From assembly GCA_032173965.1 (NCBI GenBank), contig CM063294.1, positions 7,982,452 to 8,046,451 of the forward strand: DNA of 64,000 bases. The letters are read 5' to 3'. Source of the DNA: Sitta carolinensis (lineage: Eukaryota; Chordata; Aves; Passeriformes; Sittidae). The position numbers and the translations under genes were made by a program. The notes below the pieces were generated by a model that did not search any database, was not told the DNA's origin, and saw nothing but the letters and a program-made list of their open reading frames with translations. Positions 51,501 through 62,960 of this stretch are shown in pieces. Within the stretch, counting starts at the first letter, position 1. Every line of letters begins with the position of its first letter.

Positions 51501-52806
51501 CTGCCTTGCCCGTGCTGGGATGAGGAATGCCAAAGCCACCTTGGTGGGCACAGGTTCCAGCCAGGAGCATTTGAGGATTTTCCTGAGTGCTGTGGCTTTG
51601 CAGAGCCCTTCCCTTACCTGGCCCTGTCCTGCACAATTCCAGGTTTCCAGCTCATGGCTGCAGCAGCCTTCCCTGCCTTTTTCTTCCAGGGGTGGCAGGA
51701 CCTCCTCTTCCTGCTGTCACCCCCTCTCCAAGGGCTGGGGACCTCAGCTGAGCCCAGCACCAGGCTCTGGCTGCCTCCCCCTGGAGCAGATGCAGTGGTG
51801 GCTCTCATCCCTTGGGAAGTGCCTTGCCCTGCTCGGGGGTCACCACTCCAGGTGCTGAGATCAGGATGGGAATTCCCAAGCCAAGGGCCAGCTCCACCTG
51901 GAGCTCTGGGCAGGGCTCAGGAGGGGTTTTGCTCTGCACAGCCTTTGCCTCTCCTCCTGCTTTCCTCCGTGAGGATTTTCTGTCACATGGCAATTTACAG
52001 GAGGGCAGCTTTTTAGGAATGCAGGAAGATGAAATTGTAATTCTGAAGCTGGAAACCTGGTGTAACTGTAGATCCGTAGTAAATTTGTAACTCCGAGTGC
52101 TAAACTCGGTTCTGCATAAATCCCTTGGCTGGAGGAATAATTTCCTTCAAATAGGACTAAGGCTCTTTCACAACACAGCTGTTCCAGATGTGAGCTGCTG
52201 GGAGCAGATGGATGCTGTTCCTAGGAAATCAAGGGGATGGGACTGATGCTTGCAGGGATGCCAGGGATATCCAGGGCAGTAATTGGGGCTGGCAGGGATG
52301 CTGGCAGTGTCAGCTAGCATGGAACGTGGCCCTCAGGCACGGGAATGGCTTCTGTGGTGGGCAGAGAGAGAGGCTCAGGGTGTGATCCTGCCTGGGAGGT
52401 GCTTCCAGCCCTGCCAGCATGGAGAGGTTGTGCAGTGACCGAGGGCTCCCTTGCTTCCCGTGGGAGGAGCCAGACGAGTTCCTTGGAAAGATTCCCTTGG
52501 AACCACTGGCTGCAAGGAGTGGCACTGCTGGTTAGAGAACAGTCTGGCTGGTCTCTTGTGGTTTCTTGTGGAAACCCCCAAAATGAAACATTTTCCCCCC
52601 TTTTGTCATCCTGAGTTCATCAGGCACGGCTGGCAGTCACTTCAGGTCTTCATGTGACCCAGAGCCACTGTCGCCTTGCTGCCCTCCTAAAACATCCCAA
52701 ACCCACCCCCTGTGCACCTTTCCTGCTGTGGCCAGCCCCCTGTGCTGTGCCCACAGAGCCCCACTCCGTGTGCTCAGCAGCCTTTTGGCTGCAGCCACAT
52801 TCTCAA

Positions 52807-53060
52807 ATCCCAGAATCATCCAGGTTGGATAAAATCTCTGGGACAATCGAGGCTGAGCTGTGCCCCATCCCCGCCCTGTCCCCAGCCCAGAGCACTGAGT
52901 GCCACCCCCAGGGATGGGATCCAACCCTCCCTGGGCAGCACCAGGGCCTGGGCACCCTTTCCATGGGGAAATTCCTGCTGCTGTCCATCCAACCCTCCCT
53001 GGGCAGTGCCAGTGCCTGAGCACCCTTTCCATGCAGAAATTCCTGCTGCTGTGCCCCTGC
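52807..53060 (-). mobile_element. CR1 LINE 3' remnant, antisense, with internal duplication
   Basis: It starts aatcccagaatcatccaggt, the typical reverse complement of a CR1 3' end, and continues gagtgccacccccagggatg. A 68-bp internal block starting ccaaccctccctgggcag is repeated in tandem (52,921-52,988 and 52,989 to about 53,055), with the phrase caccctttccatg in both. Confidence 0.8.
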
Positions 53061-54246
53061 CCTGCCCTGCCCAGTTCCCTCCTGTCCCTGGAGCAGAGCC
53101 CAAACCCCCCTGGCACGTTTCAGGGGTGCCCTCTTTGGGACAGCTTACCCCAAGGCTTTTCCCCTTTCCTTCAGTCCTTGTCCCAGCTGGAGCTGTGATG
53201 TTCTGTGCCTGCTTCTCTGCACAGAGCTTTCATTTAGAGGCCAGGGTTGATGTGACACAGGCTGGGCTAAACGTGCTCGCTGCACAATTCAGGGCCAGAA
53301 GAAATGGAGAATTTGAAAGAACATTAAAATTGGCTCTGGCTGTCCCTCCCATTCCTGTCTGTGCATCCAGTGTGTTTCCCAGATCTCTTATTTGTCCATA
53401 TGTTTAGCAACTCCTTCAGGTTCTTAGCTGGAAACTCTCAGCTTTGACCCACCTGGAGCTGTGTCATCTTGGAGAGAGTCCTGCAGCCCTGGGGCCAACA
53501 GCTTTGTGTGGAACACTGAAAAATAAATAGTCTGTTGAAGTGGTGCCTACTTCCAGGAGAAAATTGGCAGCAGGCAGTGGTCTGTGGCTGCCATCTCCAT
53601 GTGGAACAGAGCCTGGTCCTTCTGGAGGGGGTTCCTCACCTGTTGTGTGCACACAGGCGCCAGGGAGAGGGGAGAGGCTGTGTCTCAGGGATTCAGAGAG
53701 GTTTGAAATAATCCACCACATTTAATGGGCTCCGAGGACTGGAGCTGGCACACAAAGAGGAATTGTTCTCATCAGCTTGTTTCAGGCAGTTGGAGGCTTG
53801 AAAAATTAAAATGAGCCTCTTGCTTCCATTACTGTGAGCTCAGAGCTTGCCTTCCTCTGCCTCCTTCCCTTCCTCCTCCACGTTTTTCTCCTCCTCCTCC
53901 TCCATTATTTAACCCAGGCTCCTGGCAGGAGTTCTCAGAGGTGAAGTGAGTGTTATCTTAATCCTCCTGGTCTGGAGAGCCAAGAAACAGCCGTGCTGAG
54001 CAAAGACCAGCCGTGCTGAGCACTGTGCCCCCAGCAGCACAGGGCTCTGCCAGCCTGCATTCCCCCCTCTCCTGGCTCCCCCCTGCTCTGGGCGGCCTCT
54101 TTGATGGCAAAGCCCCGAGGCAGCTCAGCCAGGCTGTGGCTGCAGGAGCTGCATGGCTTTGTGTGGCCAGGGATGGTAAACAGGGCTCTCTCAATAGTTC
54201 TTTCGTAATAGGAATCTTATTTCAACACTTTGGGGATTTCTTTTTC

Positions 54247-54273
54247 TTTTTTTTTTTTTTTTTTTTTTTTTTT
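54247..54273 (+). repeat. T27 homopolymer
   Basis: Twenty-seven consecutive T after tttttc. No element is recognisable beside it. Confidence 0.9.
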
Positions 54274-55015
54274 CCCTCCAGGGTTTATGGAGTTCAGCAA
54301 AATTCTGAGCAGTTGTGTGTGCAGTGAACTTCGTGGTTTCCACCCTCCCACAAAAATAAATCAGCAGGCTCTTGCTCTCAGGCAGTTGGCTCAGGAGAGG
54401 CAGGCCCTGCGTGAGCGAGGACAGGGAAAAACCCACAGCTTCCTCCAGCCAGGTTCCTGCTCCAAAGCACCAGCAACTGCTTTGTCCTCTGTGCCCAGAC
54501 TGCACCCAGAGCCACGAGCATGCAGAAACGTAGGAGTAATGAATTCCCATCCTGGAACTGAGGAGGAGGAGAAACACTTTCCATTAAATAAGGGCTCCTT
54601 CTGTTTGCAGGAGGCACAGCCAGGATTTTTCCAGCAGTGTATCAAAGCCCTTCATCACTCTGCTCCTCTCTCCCTCCACAAAGAACATGCACAGCCCAAT
54701 GCACTCCAGCCTAGGTCAAAGTTGGCTCCTTCATGTTTTCTCTCTCCAAATGGCTCCCATTTACAGCGTTCCAGCTTTGGCAGGTCAGGGGCTGAGCCCG
54801 GGCTGGAGCTGGCACCCCTTCTGTGCCTGGCACACGAAGCTGTGCCTGCCCCTGGGAATTGGCAGCCTGGATGCCCTGGAGTGGTGCTGGCTGAGCATTC
54901 CCAGGCCAGCACACGCCTGGGACACGCAGCAGTGCTGGGCAGTGTGTCTGCAGGAGAAACCATCTTCAGTTCCCAGAGCCATAACCTGTCTGGAGCAGTG
55001 CTGGAACAGCAGCCC

Positions 55016-55690
55016 ATGGCTTATTGCAGGCTGGGAACAGCATCCCATGGCTTTTCCAGGCTGGGAACAGCATCCCATGGCTTATTGCAGACTGGGAACA
55101 GCATCCCATGGCTTATTGCAGGCTGGGAATAGCATCCCATGGCTTATTGCAGGCTGGGAATAGCATCCCATGGCTTATTCCAGGCTGGGAACAGCATCCC
55201 ATGGCTTATTCCAGGCTGGGAAGAGCATCCCATGGCTTATTCCAGGCTGGGAACAGTCAGCACCTATGGCTCCTGCCTTATTCCAGGCTGGGACCAGCAC
55301 TCCCTGCTCTATCCCAGGCTGGGACCAGCACTCCCTGCTCTATCCCAGGCTGGGACCAGCACTCCCTGCTCTATTCCAGGCTGGGACCAGCACTCCCTGC
55401 TCTATCCCAGGCTGGGACCAGCACTCCCTGCTCTATCCCAGGCTGGGACCAGCACTCCCTGCTCTATTCCAGGCTGGGACCAGCACTCCCTGCTCTATCC
55501 CAGGCTGGGACCAGCACTCCCTGCTCTATCCAGGCTGGGACCAGCACTCCCTGCTCTATCCCAGGCTGGGACCAGCACTCCCTGCTCTATCCCAGGCTGG
55601 GACCAGCACTCCCTGCTCTATTCCAGGCTGGGACCAGCACTCCCTGCTCTATTCCAGGCTGGGACCAGCACTCCCTGCTCTATTCCAGGC
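55016..55690. repeat. 31-bp minisatellite with two unit families
   Basis: The left part (55,016-55,260) has units gcaggctgggaacagcatcc followed by catggcttatt. The right part (55,280-55,690) has units ccaggctgggaccagcactc followed by cctgctctatt or cctgctctatc. Both are 31 bp and share the core aggctgggaNcagca. A short irregular piece (tcagcacctatggctcctgc) joins them. Because 31 is not a multiple of three, all three + frames give repetitive open frames, which are artefacts. Confidence 0.95.
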
Positions 55691-56931
55691 TCATTCCCTC
55701 TCCTGTTGCTCCTGGTTTGTTGTGAGCCCATCTTCAGCTGCTCCCTTGTTCCCAGCTGCAGCCAAGGCAAAGGAGGGCTGGCTCCTGGGCCTGTTCCCTG
55801 TTCACCCATCCCTCCTGGCAGCCCTGGGCTCCTTCCCTTGGGAAATTTGGCAGAGCAGCTGCAGGAGCCAGCACTCCCAGCCTTGCTTCCCCGGGGGAGC
55901 ATTGCAGGATCTGCTCTGGGAGGGAGCCTGAGGGAAACCCGTGGAGCCAAAAAGATGGGAGGGATATAAAAGTTCCCTCCCTTAGGGACGGAGCTGAGCC
56001 CTTGTGCTGACAGTCCAGTGTGGATTTTCTGGGGGGAGTCTTTGGATAACACCATGGTTAAAGGTTTTCCTGTTTCCTCTCCCCCTGAACCAGGGGTGAT
56101 GCCCTTCCACTCCCCAGCTCCTTGGTATTAGAAAAGCTCTGGAATTTGAGCTCCTCCTTCCTGCTGGCCCCTGTCCTGCCCCCTGCCATGGGTCTATCCC
56201 TGGGGAGGTGCCTGCCTGTGCCCTGGGGGTTTTGCTGAGGTTTGGGGGGGTCTGGGCTGATGTGAGACCCAGCCTCTCCCTGTGCTTTGAATCAATCTAA
56301 CACAGCCACTTTGCTGGGGGAAAGACCTGCAATTTATATCGTGTGGCAGCAGCCCTGGATCCAAACTGAACCAGTTTCAAGCTGATTGATGCTGCCTGGG
56401 GAGAAGCTGAGGACGGAGAGCAGTAAATCAGTGTGAAGGAGTGCCGTGTCTCAGAGAGGGGGATTTTTAGAGAAATGGCCAGGACCTGTTTCTATTGTTA
56501 AATCCTCCTGGTAGAGCACAGACTGCTCTGAGCACCACCCACACACCCTGGGCAGCCAAGAAATGGATCTGTGCACTTGGCTGGGGAGTGGGAGACAGAA
56601 AGAAGAGCTGGGCTTGTCCTGCCCTTGCAGGGGAGGTGATGAAGCTGAAGGGATGAGGTGTTTCCTCACACCCCTGATTCCTCCCTCCTTCCCCATCTCT
56701 TTCAGGGGATGACATCAGGCTCTCCCAGAACTACCAGGCTGCTCTAAATCACTGCTCCCAGGCTTTTGGGAGGGATTTCTGGCACTTTGGGGTCCCCTGG
56801 CAAAAGGCTGTGAACCTCTGCAGGGATCTCCTGGGGGGCCTGGGCACAGGAGAGCAATTTAACCTCTTGTTTCATTTCATCCAAAAAGTGAGGCTCTTCT
56901 CCTTCTCCTCCTCCTCCTTCTCATTTTCTTT

Positions 56932-57118
56932 TTCCTTTCCTTTCCTTTCCTTTCCTTTCCTTTCCTTTCCTTTCCTTTCCTTTCCTTTCCTTTTCCTTTC
57001 CTTTCCTTTCCTTTCCTTTCCTTTCCTTTCCTTTCCTTTCCTTTCCTTTCCTTTCCTTTCCTTTCCTTTCCTTTCCTTTCCTTTTCCCTTTCCTTTTCCC
57101 TTTCCTTTCCTTTTTTTC
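56932..57118. repeat. (TTTCC)n pentanucleotide microsatellite
   Basis: About 185 bases of nearly perfect tttcc repeats with a few tttttcc or tttccc interruptions, flanked by further C/T-rich sequence (from about 56,895 to 57,140). It is an uninterrupted polypyrimidine tract on the + strand. Confidence 0.95.
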
Positions 57119-58594
57119 CCTTTTTCCTTCCTTCCCTCCTGATTTTCCTTTTGCTCACCTTCACATCCCCAGGGTGCTGCTGCACGCCCTGCTGGGGTGA
57201 CTTCCACATTCTGGTCTTTTCTGGGATTGCAAAATGAGCAATAATCTACATTAAAAAATGGTCTCTGGTGGCAGGAGGACAACCAGCCTTTTCCCTGTCA
57301 CAATTCCACCTCCCTGAGCCTTTCTGCCCTGCTGGGGCCACACTTGGAGGCCTTGGCAGGAGGGGTGAGCCACTGAGTAGTGAATTATAAATGAGGTTTG
57401 TGGCTGTCTTCACCTGGCAGCGTGGAAATCAGATCTTGGAGGTGTAATTAAGGGAGGTGGATTTATTGTTTTAATACTGCCTTTGACTGCACACTTAAGG
57501 TTTCACTTGGATGTTATTTTTCACCACATTAAATTAGCCACACTGGGTATTTTTCAATACACAACGTGCTATTGTGCAACTCGTGGAGAATTTCTTGTGC
57601 TCTCATTTTCTTCTATCTTTCTTCTGTGTTTCTTCTTATATATTTTTCTGCCATCCTAAGGTTTGTTTGGCCTAGATTGAAGACACTGCTTATTGTCTAA
57701 TGCCCTTCCTCACTATCTGATGTAACTCTTACTTTCACAATCAGCATCTACAGCAGAGCTCTAAGGTTTTCTGTTTTCATCTAAGATCTGCTTTTACAAC
57801 TTTCCCAAGCCCTTTTTACTTTTAATGATTCCCACATTCAGGCTTTACCATCAACCGTGGGCATTTCTGGAGAGGAAGAAAATGGGTTATTGGGGCAGCT
57901 TTTGAGGAATTCCCTCAGTGAGGAGTTTGGGTGTTAAAAAGAGGATTTGAGACCCTTCTGGGGCTGATCCCCCACCCCAAAGTGGCAGGAAAACAGCTGC
58001 CTCCTCCTCTGCCAGCTCATGTTTGGGCTTGCCACAGGTTGAAAAGGCAGGTATGCATTTCAGGGAGGGAATGCACACACAGCTCTGCTGCTCCTCACCT
58101 CGGGCAGGCTTTGGGGAAGGGAGGGCTGCAGGAGCAATCACATCAGCAGCTGCCTGGGGCAGCTTTTGGAGCCTCTCTGTGCCCCGGGAAGGTTTCAGTG
58201 GGGCTGGCTCTGGGGTGGGGCAGTGTGTGAGGTGTAAAACTCACCTGGTTGGGGGGGGAGCACAGCCCTGCCCCTGCCCCACCTGAAACCGGGTGGGTTT
58301 CTTGGTGCTCCTCCACACTGTCTGCATTTCCACACCAGAAACTGGAATCCCATGCATGCCCAGCCCCCACTAGCCTTTGGGAAGAGGCTGCTTTGGGATA
58401 TTTTGGGATGCTGGGGAGGGAGGGGGATGCAGCTGTGCCATCTCCAGTGGTGTTCCTGTGGATTTTGGCACCAGGGCTGTTCCCAGGGGTGCACGCTGGG
58501 TGACACAGTCCCAGCTGTGCTGCAGGGCTCAGGGGTTGCTTTGGTCAGGATGACTCTGAGATATATAAAAATCGCTGTCTTCTAACCCAGCTGC

Positions 58595-58963
58595 TGAAGA
58601 ATGAGGCAGAAGTCTTCAGCTGATGCTCTCAAGGTTGTTTTATTGTTTTTTATTTAAAATATTTTCTGTCTGGGCTGCCCAGGTCTGTTCAGCAGGGCAG
58701 CCCCAGGCACACTCTCTGCCCCTGGGGCAGGAGCTGTTTTTATACTCCAAATTCCCTGGTAGTTATTGACAGTGCTGATCCAATGCCCATCACCTGTGTT
58801 AGACAGTTCCAGTCTACTCCAATCCCATCCCCAAGTGCCACCATCCCCAAGGAGATGGGATTAGGGAGAAGAAGGAAGGAGGACAGGACAGCACCCAAAT
58901 CCCTCCATCTTACCCCCTGAGCCCCCATGGTAAAATCCCCAAAATTTCCCTTTTCACTCTACA
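58595..58963 (-). mobile_element. Solo LTR of an ERVL-type element, antisense
   Basis: Read on the minus strand, it starts TGTAGAGTGAAAAGGGAAAT, has a TATA box (GAGTATAAAAACAG), an AATAAAACAACC poly(A) signal and ends CTCATTCTTCA. It is 369 bases with TG...CA ends. The five flanking bases are gctgc on the left and gctac on the right, a target-site duplication with one mismatch; five bases fits ERVL-like elements. No internal coding sequence is present. Confidence 0.75.
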
Positions 58964-59397
58964 GCTACTACTATCATGCTGTCTAAACTTTTGTGCTCTT
59001 TCATTCCTCATTCACAGGTGGTAATTTGTTCAAACTCAAAGCTCAGGAGCCCTTGGCTGCTGCCAGGGTCTGTGACCCCCCTGGCAGGGCTTTGAATCCC
59101 CCTGGCTGGAGCTGGGCTCATCCAGGGCTGTCAGAGATATCCTGGGTTCTGACAGCAGGGCTGTTCCCCTGGCTGGGAGGGAAGAGGTGGCTCAGAGCAG
59201 CAGCACCCCCAGGCATTGCTGCCCTGTCCCTTGGGGTGCAGGGCTGGTGCTTTGGGGGTTCACCCTCTGCTCCTGTCTGTGCTCATCCCTGCAGCCTGGG
59301 ACCTGCCACCCCAAGGCCAATTTTATCAGAAATTAAGTGGAAAATGGATTTGGAAAGTTGTGGAATGAGGAAGGTGGCTTCTAGGACTTGGCACCTA

Positions 59398-59614
59398 CTG
59401 GCAAGGAGCAGGGTCAGGTGGGATTTTGGGAGGAATTCCTCCCTGTGAGGGTGGGCAGGCCCTGGCACAGGTGCCCAGAGCAGCTGGAGCTGCCTCTGGA
59501 TCCCTGGCAGTGCCCAAGGCCAGGCTGGAGCCCCCTGGGACAGTGGGAGGGGTCCCTGCCATGGCACTGGATGAGCTTTAAGGTCCTTCTGACCCAAATC
59601 TGGGATTCTGTGGA
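59398..59614 (+). mobile_element. CR1 LINE 3' end, sense
   Basis: It reads gtgggattttgggaggaatt, then cctccctgtgagggtgggca, ggccctggcacaggtgccca, ctctggatccctggcagtgc and gatgagctttaaggtcct, ending tgggattctgtgg. This is a recognisable avian CR1 3' end. Confidence 0.88.
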
Positions 59615-60206
59615 ACCCTGGGTGCTCAGGCAGGAAAGATCTCCTGCCCTGGGCAGTGGAAGCTTTTTGCCCAGTTTTGGACTCAGCTGTACTCAGCCCA
59701 AACCTGGAGATGTGAATTTTCCACATCCTCAGAGCCCCCCCAGCTCCCTGTCCCTGTGGTTTGTGGGGTGACACAGAGCTGGGGGCTCAGTCCTGGGGTC
59801 CCATGGGTGGAGTGTGCCCATGCCAGGAGCTATTCCCAGACACCAGTGTGTGCCTGATGCTTCCTGTGATTTCACAGGAAATTTCTCCTGCAGTGGCAGC
59901 TGCTGACAAGTTGTGTGGCCCTTTTTTTTTTCTTCTTCTTCTTTTTTCTCCCTCAGTTAATTCTTTTTTTGTCGATTGCTGAGCGATGCTTCAAGTTTTC
60001 CATGAGCTTTTCACAATCCAGCCTCTGTGATGCCATTTCCTGGTGCTGGGGAGGTCGGGGTTGCCTCTCTGGTGATGTTATGAAATGCACTGGAACTCCT
60101 CACACTGCTCAGCTGGGTCACCTCCTGCTGCTGTGAGCACCCAGCTGCCCTTGGACATGGAGTGGGAATTACTGGAGGACTGACATCCCACCTTTGGGAT
60201 CTGAGC

Positions 60207-60260
60207 TTGCTCCTTCTTAATCCTTCTGTCTTCTTGCTCCTTCTTAATCCTTCTGTCTTC
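60207..60260. repeat. 27-bp perfect direct duplication
   Basis: The phrase ttgctccttcttaatccttc with tgtcttc occurs twice back to back, 27 bases each. It is a small recent tandem duplication. Confidence 0.9.
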
Positions 60261-60546
60261 TGGGCTGCTGTGGGGGTTTTTTTCAGCCCCTGTTTGCTCA
60301 GACAGCCCTCGAGGATGCAGGGAAGGTGTCTCTGGTAGGATCTTGAAGAGACTAAACATCAGGAGCCTGTGAGCTGCTGCCAGATGTCTCCTTCCCAGAC
60401 TCTGGCTTGGCAGAGGTTCCCCAGCCCAGCTGATCCCAGAGCTTTGATCTGCAGGAACACTGGAAGAACCCCCTGCTGCTCAGCCTGGAGCTGTGTCCCC
60501 ATGGGGCTGGGGGCTTGTCCCCTCTCCTGGGGATCCGTGGAACACT

Positions 60547-60552
60547 GGTGAC
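60547..60552 (+). repeat. Target-site duplication GGTGAC, left copy
   Basis: The six bases ggtgac directly precede the LTR TG end and are repeated exactly at 61,214-61,219. Confidence 0.85.
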
Positions 60553-61213
60553 TGTTGGAGAGGAAGAAACAAGCAAGTCCTATAAATGTGACTATTTAGC
60601 CAGAGATGCTAAGAATGCAGAAACTAGAAGAGACATTGAAATGAAAGCAGGGTTTGTTTGAATGTTTCTAGAACAGCTTTGGCTGACCAAAGGTGTTTCT
60701 GTCTTTGTTAGGAATGGAATTTACAAGCAGACACACCAAAGCCAGAACAGACCCTTCTTCCCTGGCCTGGCAGGAAATGCCCCCTGATAAGATTTAGAGA
60801 TTAAACGGAGTAAAACATGGTAATGGAGCCATTCCTATAGGATGTATGTAAATGTAGAAAATTTGTATTTGTTACTAGATTGGATACTGAGAAAGTAGAA
60901 TATTCCACATAGAAAGAGATATAAGTCATTGTAAAAGGAGAGCTCGCTGTCTTATGCTCTTCTCCGCTCGCTCTCCTCTCTCTTGCTTTTGCTCTCTTCA
61001 TTCTTTTGTCTTTCTCCTCTCTTACTCTCTTGCTCCATTCTCCTCTCATATGCTCTTATACTCTTCACTCTCTTGCTCTCTTTGTTCTCCAGCCTGCTCT
61101 GAGCTCACTCTGAGCTGGGCTCTTTCACCCACACCCTATGGAATAAACTTCAAAACTTCACCTCAGAGATCTCACTTGAGTACTGACTGTTCTGGCAGTA
61201 ATCAGCTCTCACA
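60553..61213 (+). mobile_element. Solo LTR (ERVK-like) with intact ends
   Basis: This 661-bp element begins TGTTGGAGAGGAAG and ends CTCTCACA, the TG...CA ends of retroviral LTRs. It is flanked by a perfect 6-bp GGTGAC duplication; six bases is typical of class II (ERVK) integration. A TATA-like box (gatataag, 60,918-60,925) and a poly(A) signal AATAAA (61,142-61,147) mark the U3-R-U5 order on the + strand. Between them is a C/T-rich tract (ctcttctccgctcgctctcc). No internal region remains, so it arose by LTR-LTR recombination. It has the gene's orientation. Confidence 0.9.
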
Positions 61214-61219
61214 GGTGAC
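61214..61219 (+). repeat. Target-site duplication GGTGAC, right copy
   Basis: An exact copy of the six bases at 60,547-60,552. It lies 17 bases before the first unit of the 56-bp array. Confidence 0.85.
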
Positions 61220-61235
61220 TGCAGCTGGGAGCATC

Positions 61236-62192
61236 TGCTGGCCAGGGGATCAGTGCAGGGAATGTCCCCTCTGGGTGCCTGTGGCATTCCCTGCTGGCCA
61301 GGGGATCAGTGCAGGGAATGTCCCCTCTGGGTGCCTGTGGCATTCCCTGCTGGCCAGGGGATCAGTGCAGGGAATGTCCCCTCTGGGTGCCTGTGGCATT
61401 CCCTGATGGGCAGGGGATCAGTGCAGGGAATGTCCCCTCTGGGTGCCTGTGGCATTCCCTGCTGGCCAGGGGATCAGTGCAGGGAATGTCCCCTCTGGGT
61501 GCCTGTGGCATTCCCTGATGGGCAGGGGATCAGTGCAGGGAATGTCCCCTCTGGGTGCCTGTGGCATTCCCTGATGGCCAGGGGATCAGTGCAGGGAATG
61601 TCCCCTCTGGGTGTCTGTGGCATTCCCTGCTGGCCAGGGGATCAGTCAGGAATGTTCCCCTCTGGGTGCCTGTGGCATTCCCTGCTGGCCAGGGATCAGT
61701 GCAGGGAATGTCCCTCTGGGTGCCTGTGCATTCCCTGATGGCAGGGGATCAGTGCAGGGAATGTCCCCTCTGGGTGCCTGTGGCATTCCCTGCTGGCCAG
61801 GGGATCAGTGCAGGGAATGTCCCCTCTGGGTGCCTGTGGCATTCCCTGATGGGCAGGGGATCAGTGCAGGGAATGTCCCCTCTGGGTGCCTGTGGCATTC
61901 CCTGCTGGCCAGGGGATCAGTGCAGGGAATGTCCCCTCTGGGTGCCTGTGGCATTCCCTGATGGGCAGGGGATCAGTGCAGGGAATGTCCCCTCTGGGTG
62001 CCTGTGACATTCCCTGTGGCCAGGGGATCAGTGCAGGGAATGTCCCCTCTGGGTGCCTGTGGCATTCCCTGATGGGCAGGGGATCAGTGCAGGGAATGTC
62101 CCCTCTGGGTGCCTGTGGCATTCCCTGCTGGCCAGGGGATCAGTGCAGGGAATGTCCCCTCTGGGTGTCTGTGGCATTCCCTGATGGCCAGG
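61236..62192. repeat. 56-bp minisatellite, about 17-18 copies
   Basis: The unit contains ggggatcagtgcagggaatg, then tcccctctgggtgcctgtgg and cattccctg. Units come in two main forms, ctgctggccagg and ctgatgggcagg. In the right half these alternate, giving a 112-bp higher-order period. Repetitive open frames (such as MSPLGACGIPCWPGDQCREC) are artefacts. Confidence 0.96.
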
Positions 62193-62689
62193 ACGTGCCC
62201 TGGGGAGCTGGAGGGGTGGGATGGCAGCAGCCTGGGCTCTCTGCTCCATGACAGGCACTGCTGCTGCTGCCTGTGCCTTCCCCCAGCTGCTCTCACAAAG
62301 AGCCTCTTGTGATTCTGCCACCAGCCAGACTGGGAAGCCTTTTGTTGAACTCCCTTATTTTTTTTTTCCCCTTTTCCCTTTCGAGTGGTGTCAAAAGCTG
62401 GCTCCTCTGCTCTGCAGCACAGGCCTGTCTGCTGGAGGCAGGGATTAGGGCAGCTCTCTCTTGCTGCACCACAAAGCAGCAATGTGGTTTCAGGCTGAAC
62501 CTCTGCCAAAGGCGGGCAGAGCTTGGAATCTCAACAGGGCTCAGGCTGGAAGGGAGCACGGAGGGTCCCTGGTGCCCCCTCCCTGCCCCAGCACAGCTCT
62601 GTGTGCACACAGCTCTGGGAGGAGATTCCAGAAGAATGGATCTACCAGAGAACTTTGTGGAGAAATGAGAGGTGCTTCCCTCCCGAAGT

Positions 62690-62960
62690 AAACTGAAGAA
62701 ACGCTGTTTTAGAGGTGGAAAACTGACTGAGATTTCTGAGTGTTGTTGTCTTTACATTGTTGGTTAAGAGAAAAGAAGGTGTGGGGAGGGATGAAGAGTG
62801 TTTTGAAGGTTCCATCCTCATTCTTGTTGTTTTTCTTTCTTTTGGTGTTTGTTAATAAAGTCTTATTACTCTTAAGCTTAAGCCTGCTTTGCTCTAGATT
62901 GGAAACTTTGAAATTGGCAAAATCAAACCAAAACAGAAATTGGTGTTTCTGCCTGGTTTC
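62690..62960 (+). mobile_element. Probable LTR-derived remnant
   Basis: The phrases gtgtttgttaataaagtctt and ttaagcctgctttgctctag resemble the R-U5 part of songbird ERV LTRs, with AATAAA at 62,854-62,859. Ends and target duplication were not found. The call is by resemblance from memory only. Confidence 0.4.

Noticed and set aside
55024..55969. Plus-strand frames of 233-276 codons (for example GWDQHSLLYPRL repeats).
   Set aside because: They are the three frames of the 31-bp minisatellite; nothing outside the array looks coding.
56810..57282. Ser/Phe-rich and Lys/Glu-rich frames over the pyrimidine tract.
   Set aside because: Simple translation of the TTTCC microsatellite.
61253..62251. Plus-strand frames of up to 161 codons (GACGIP repeats).
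   Set aside because: Translation of the 56-bp minisatellite in several frames.
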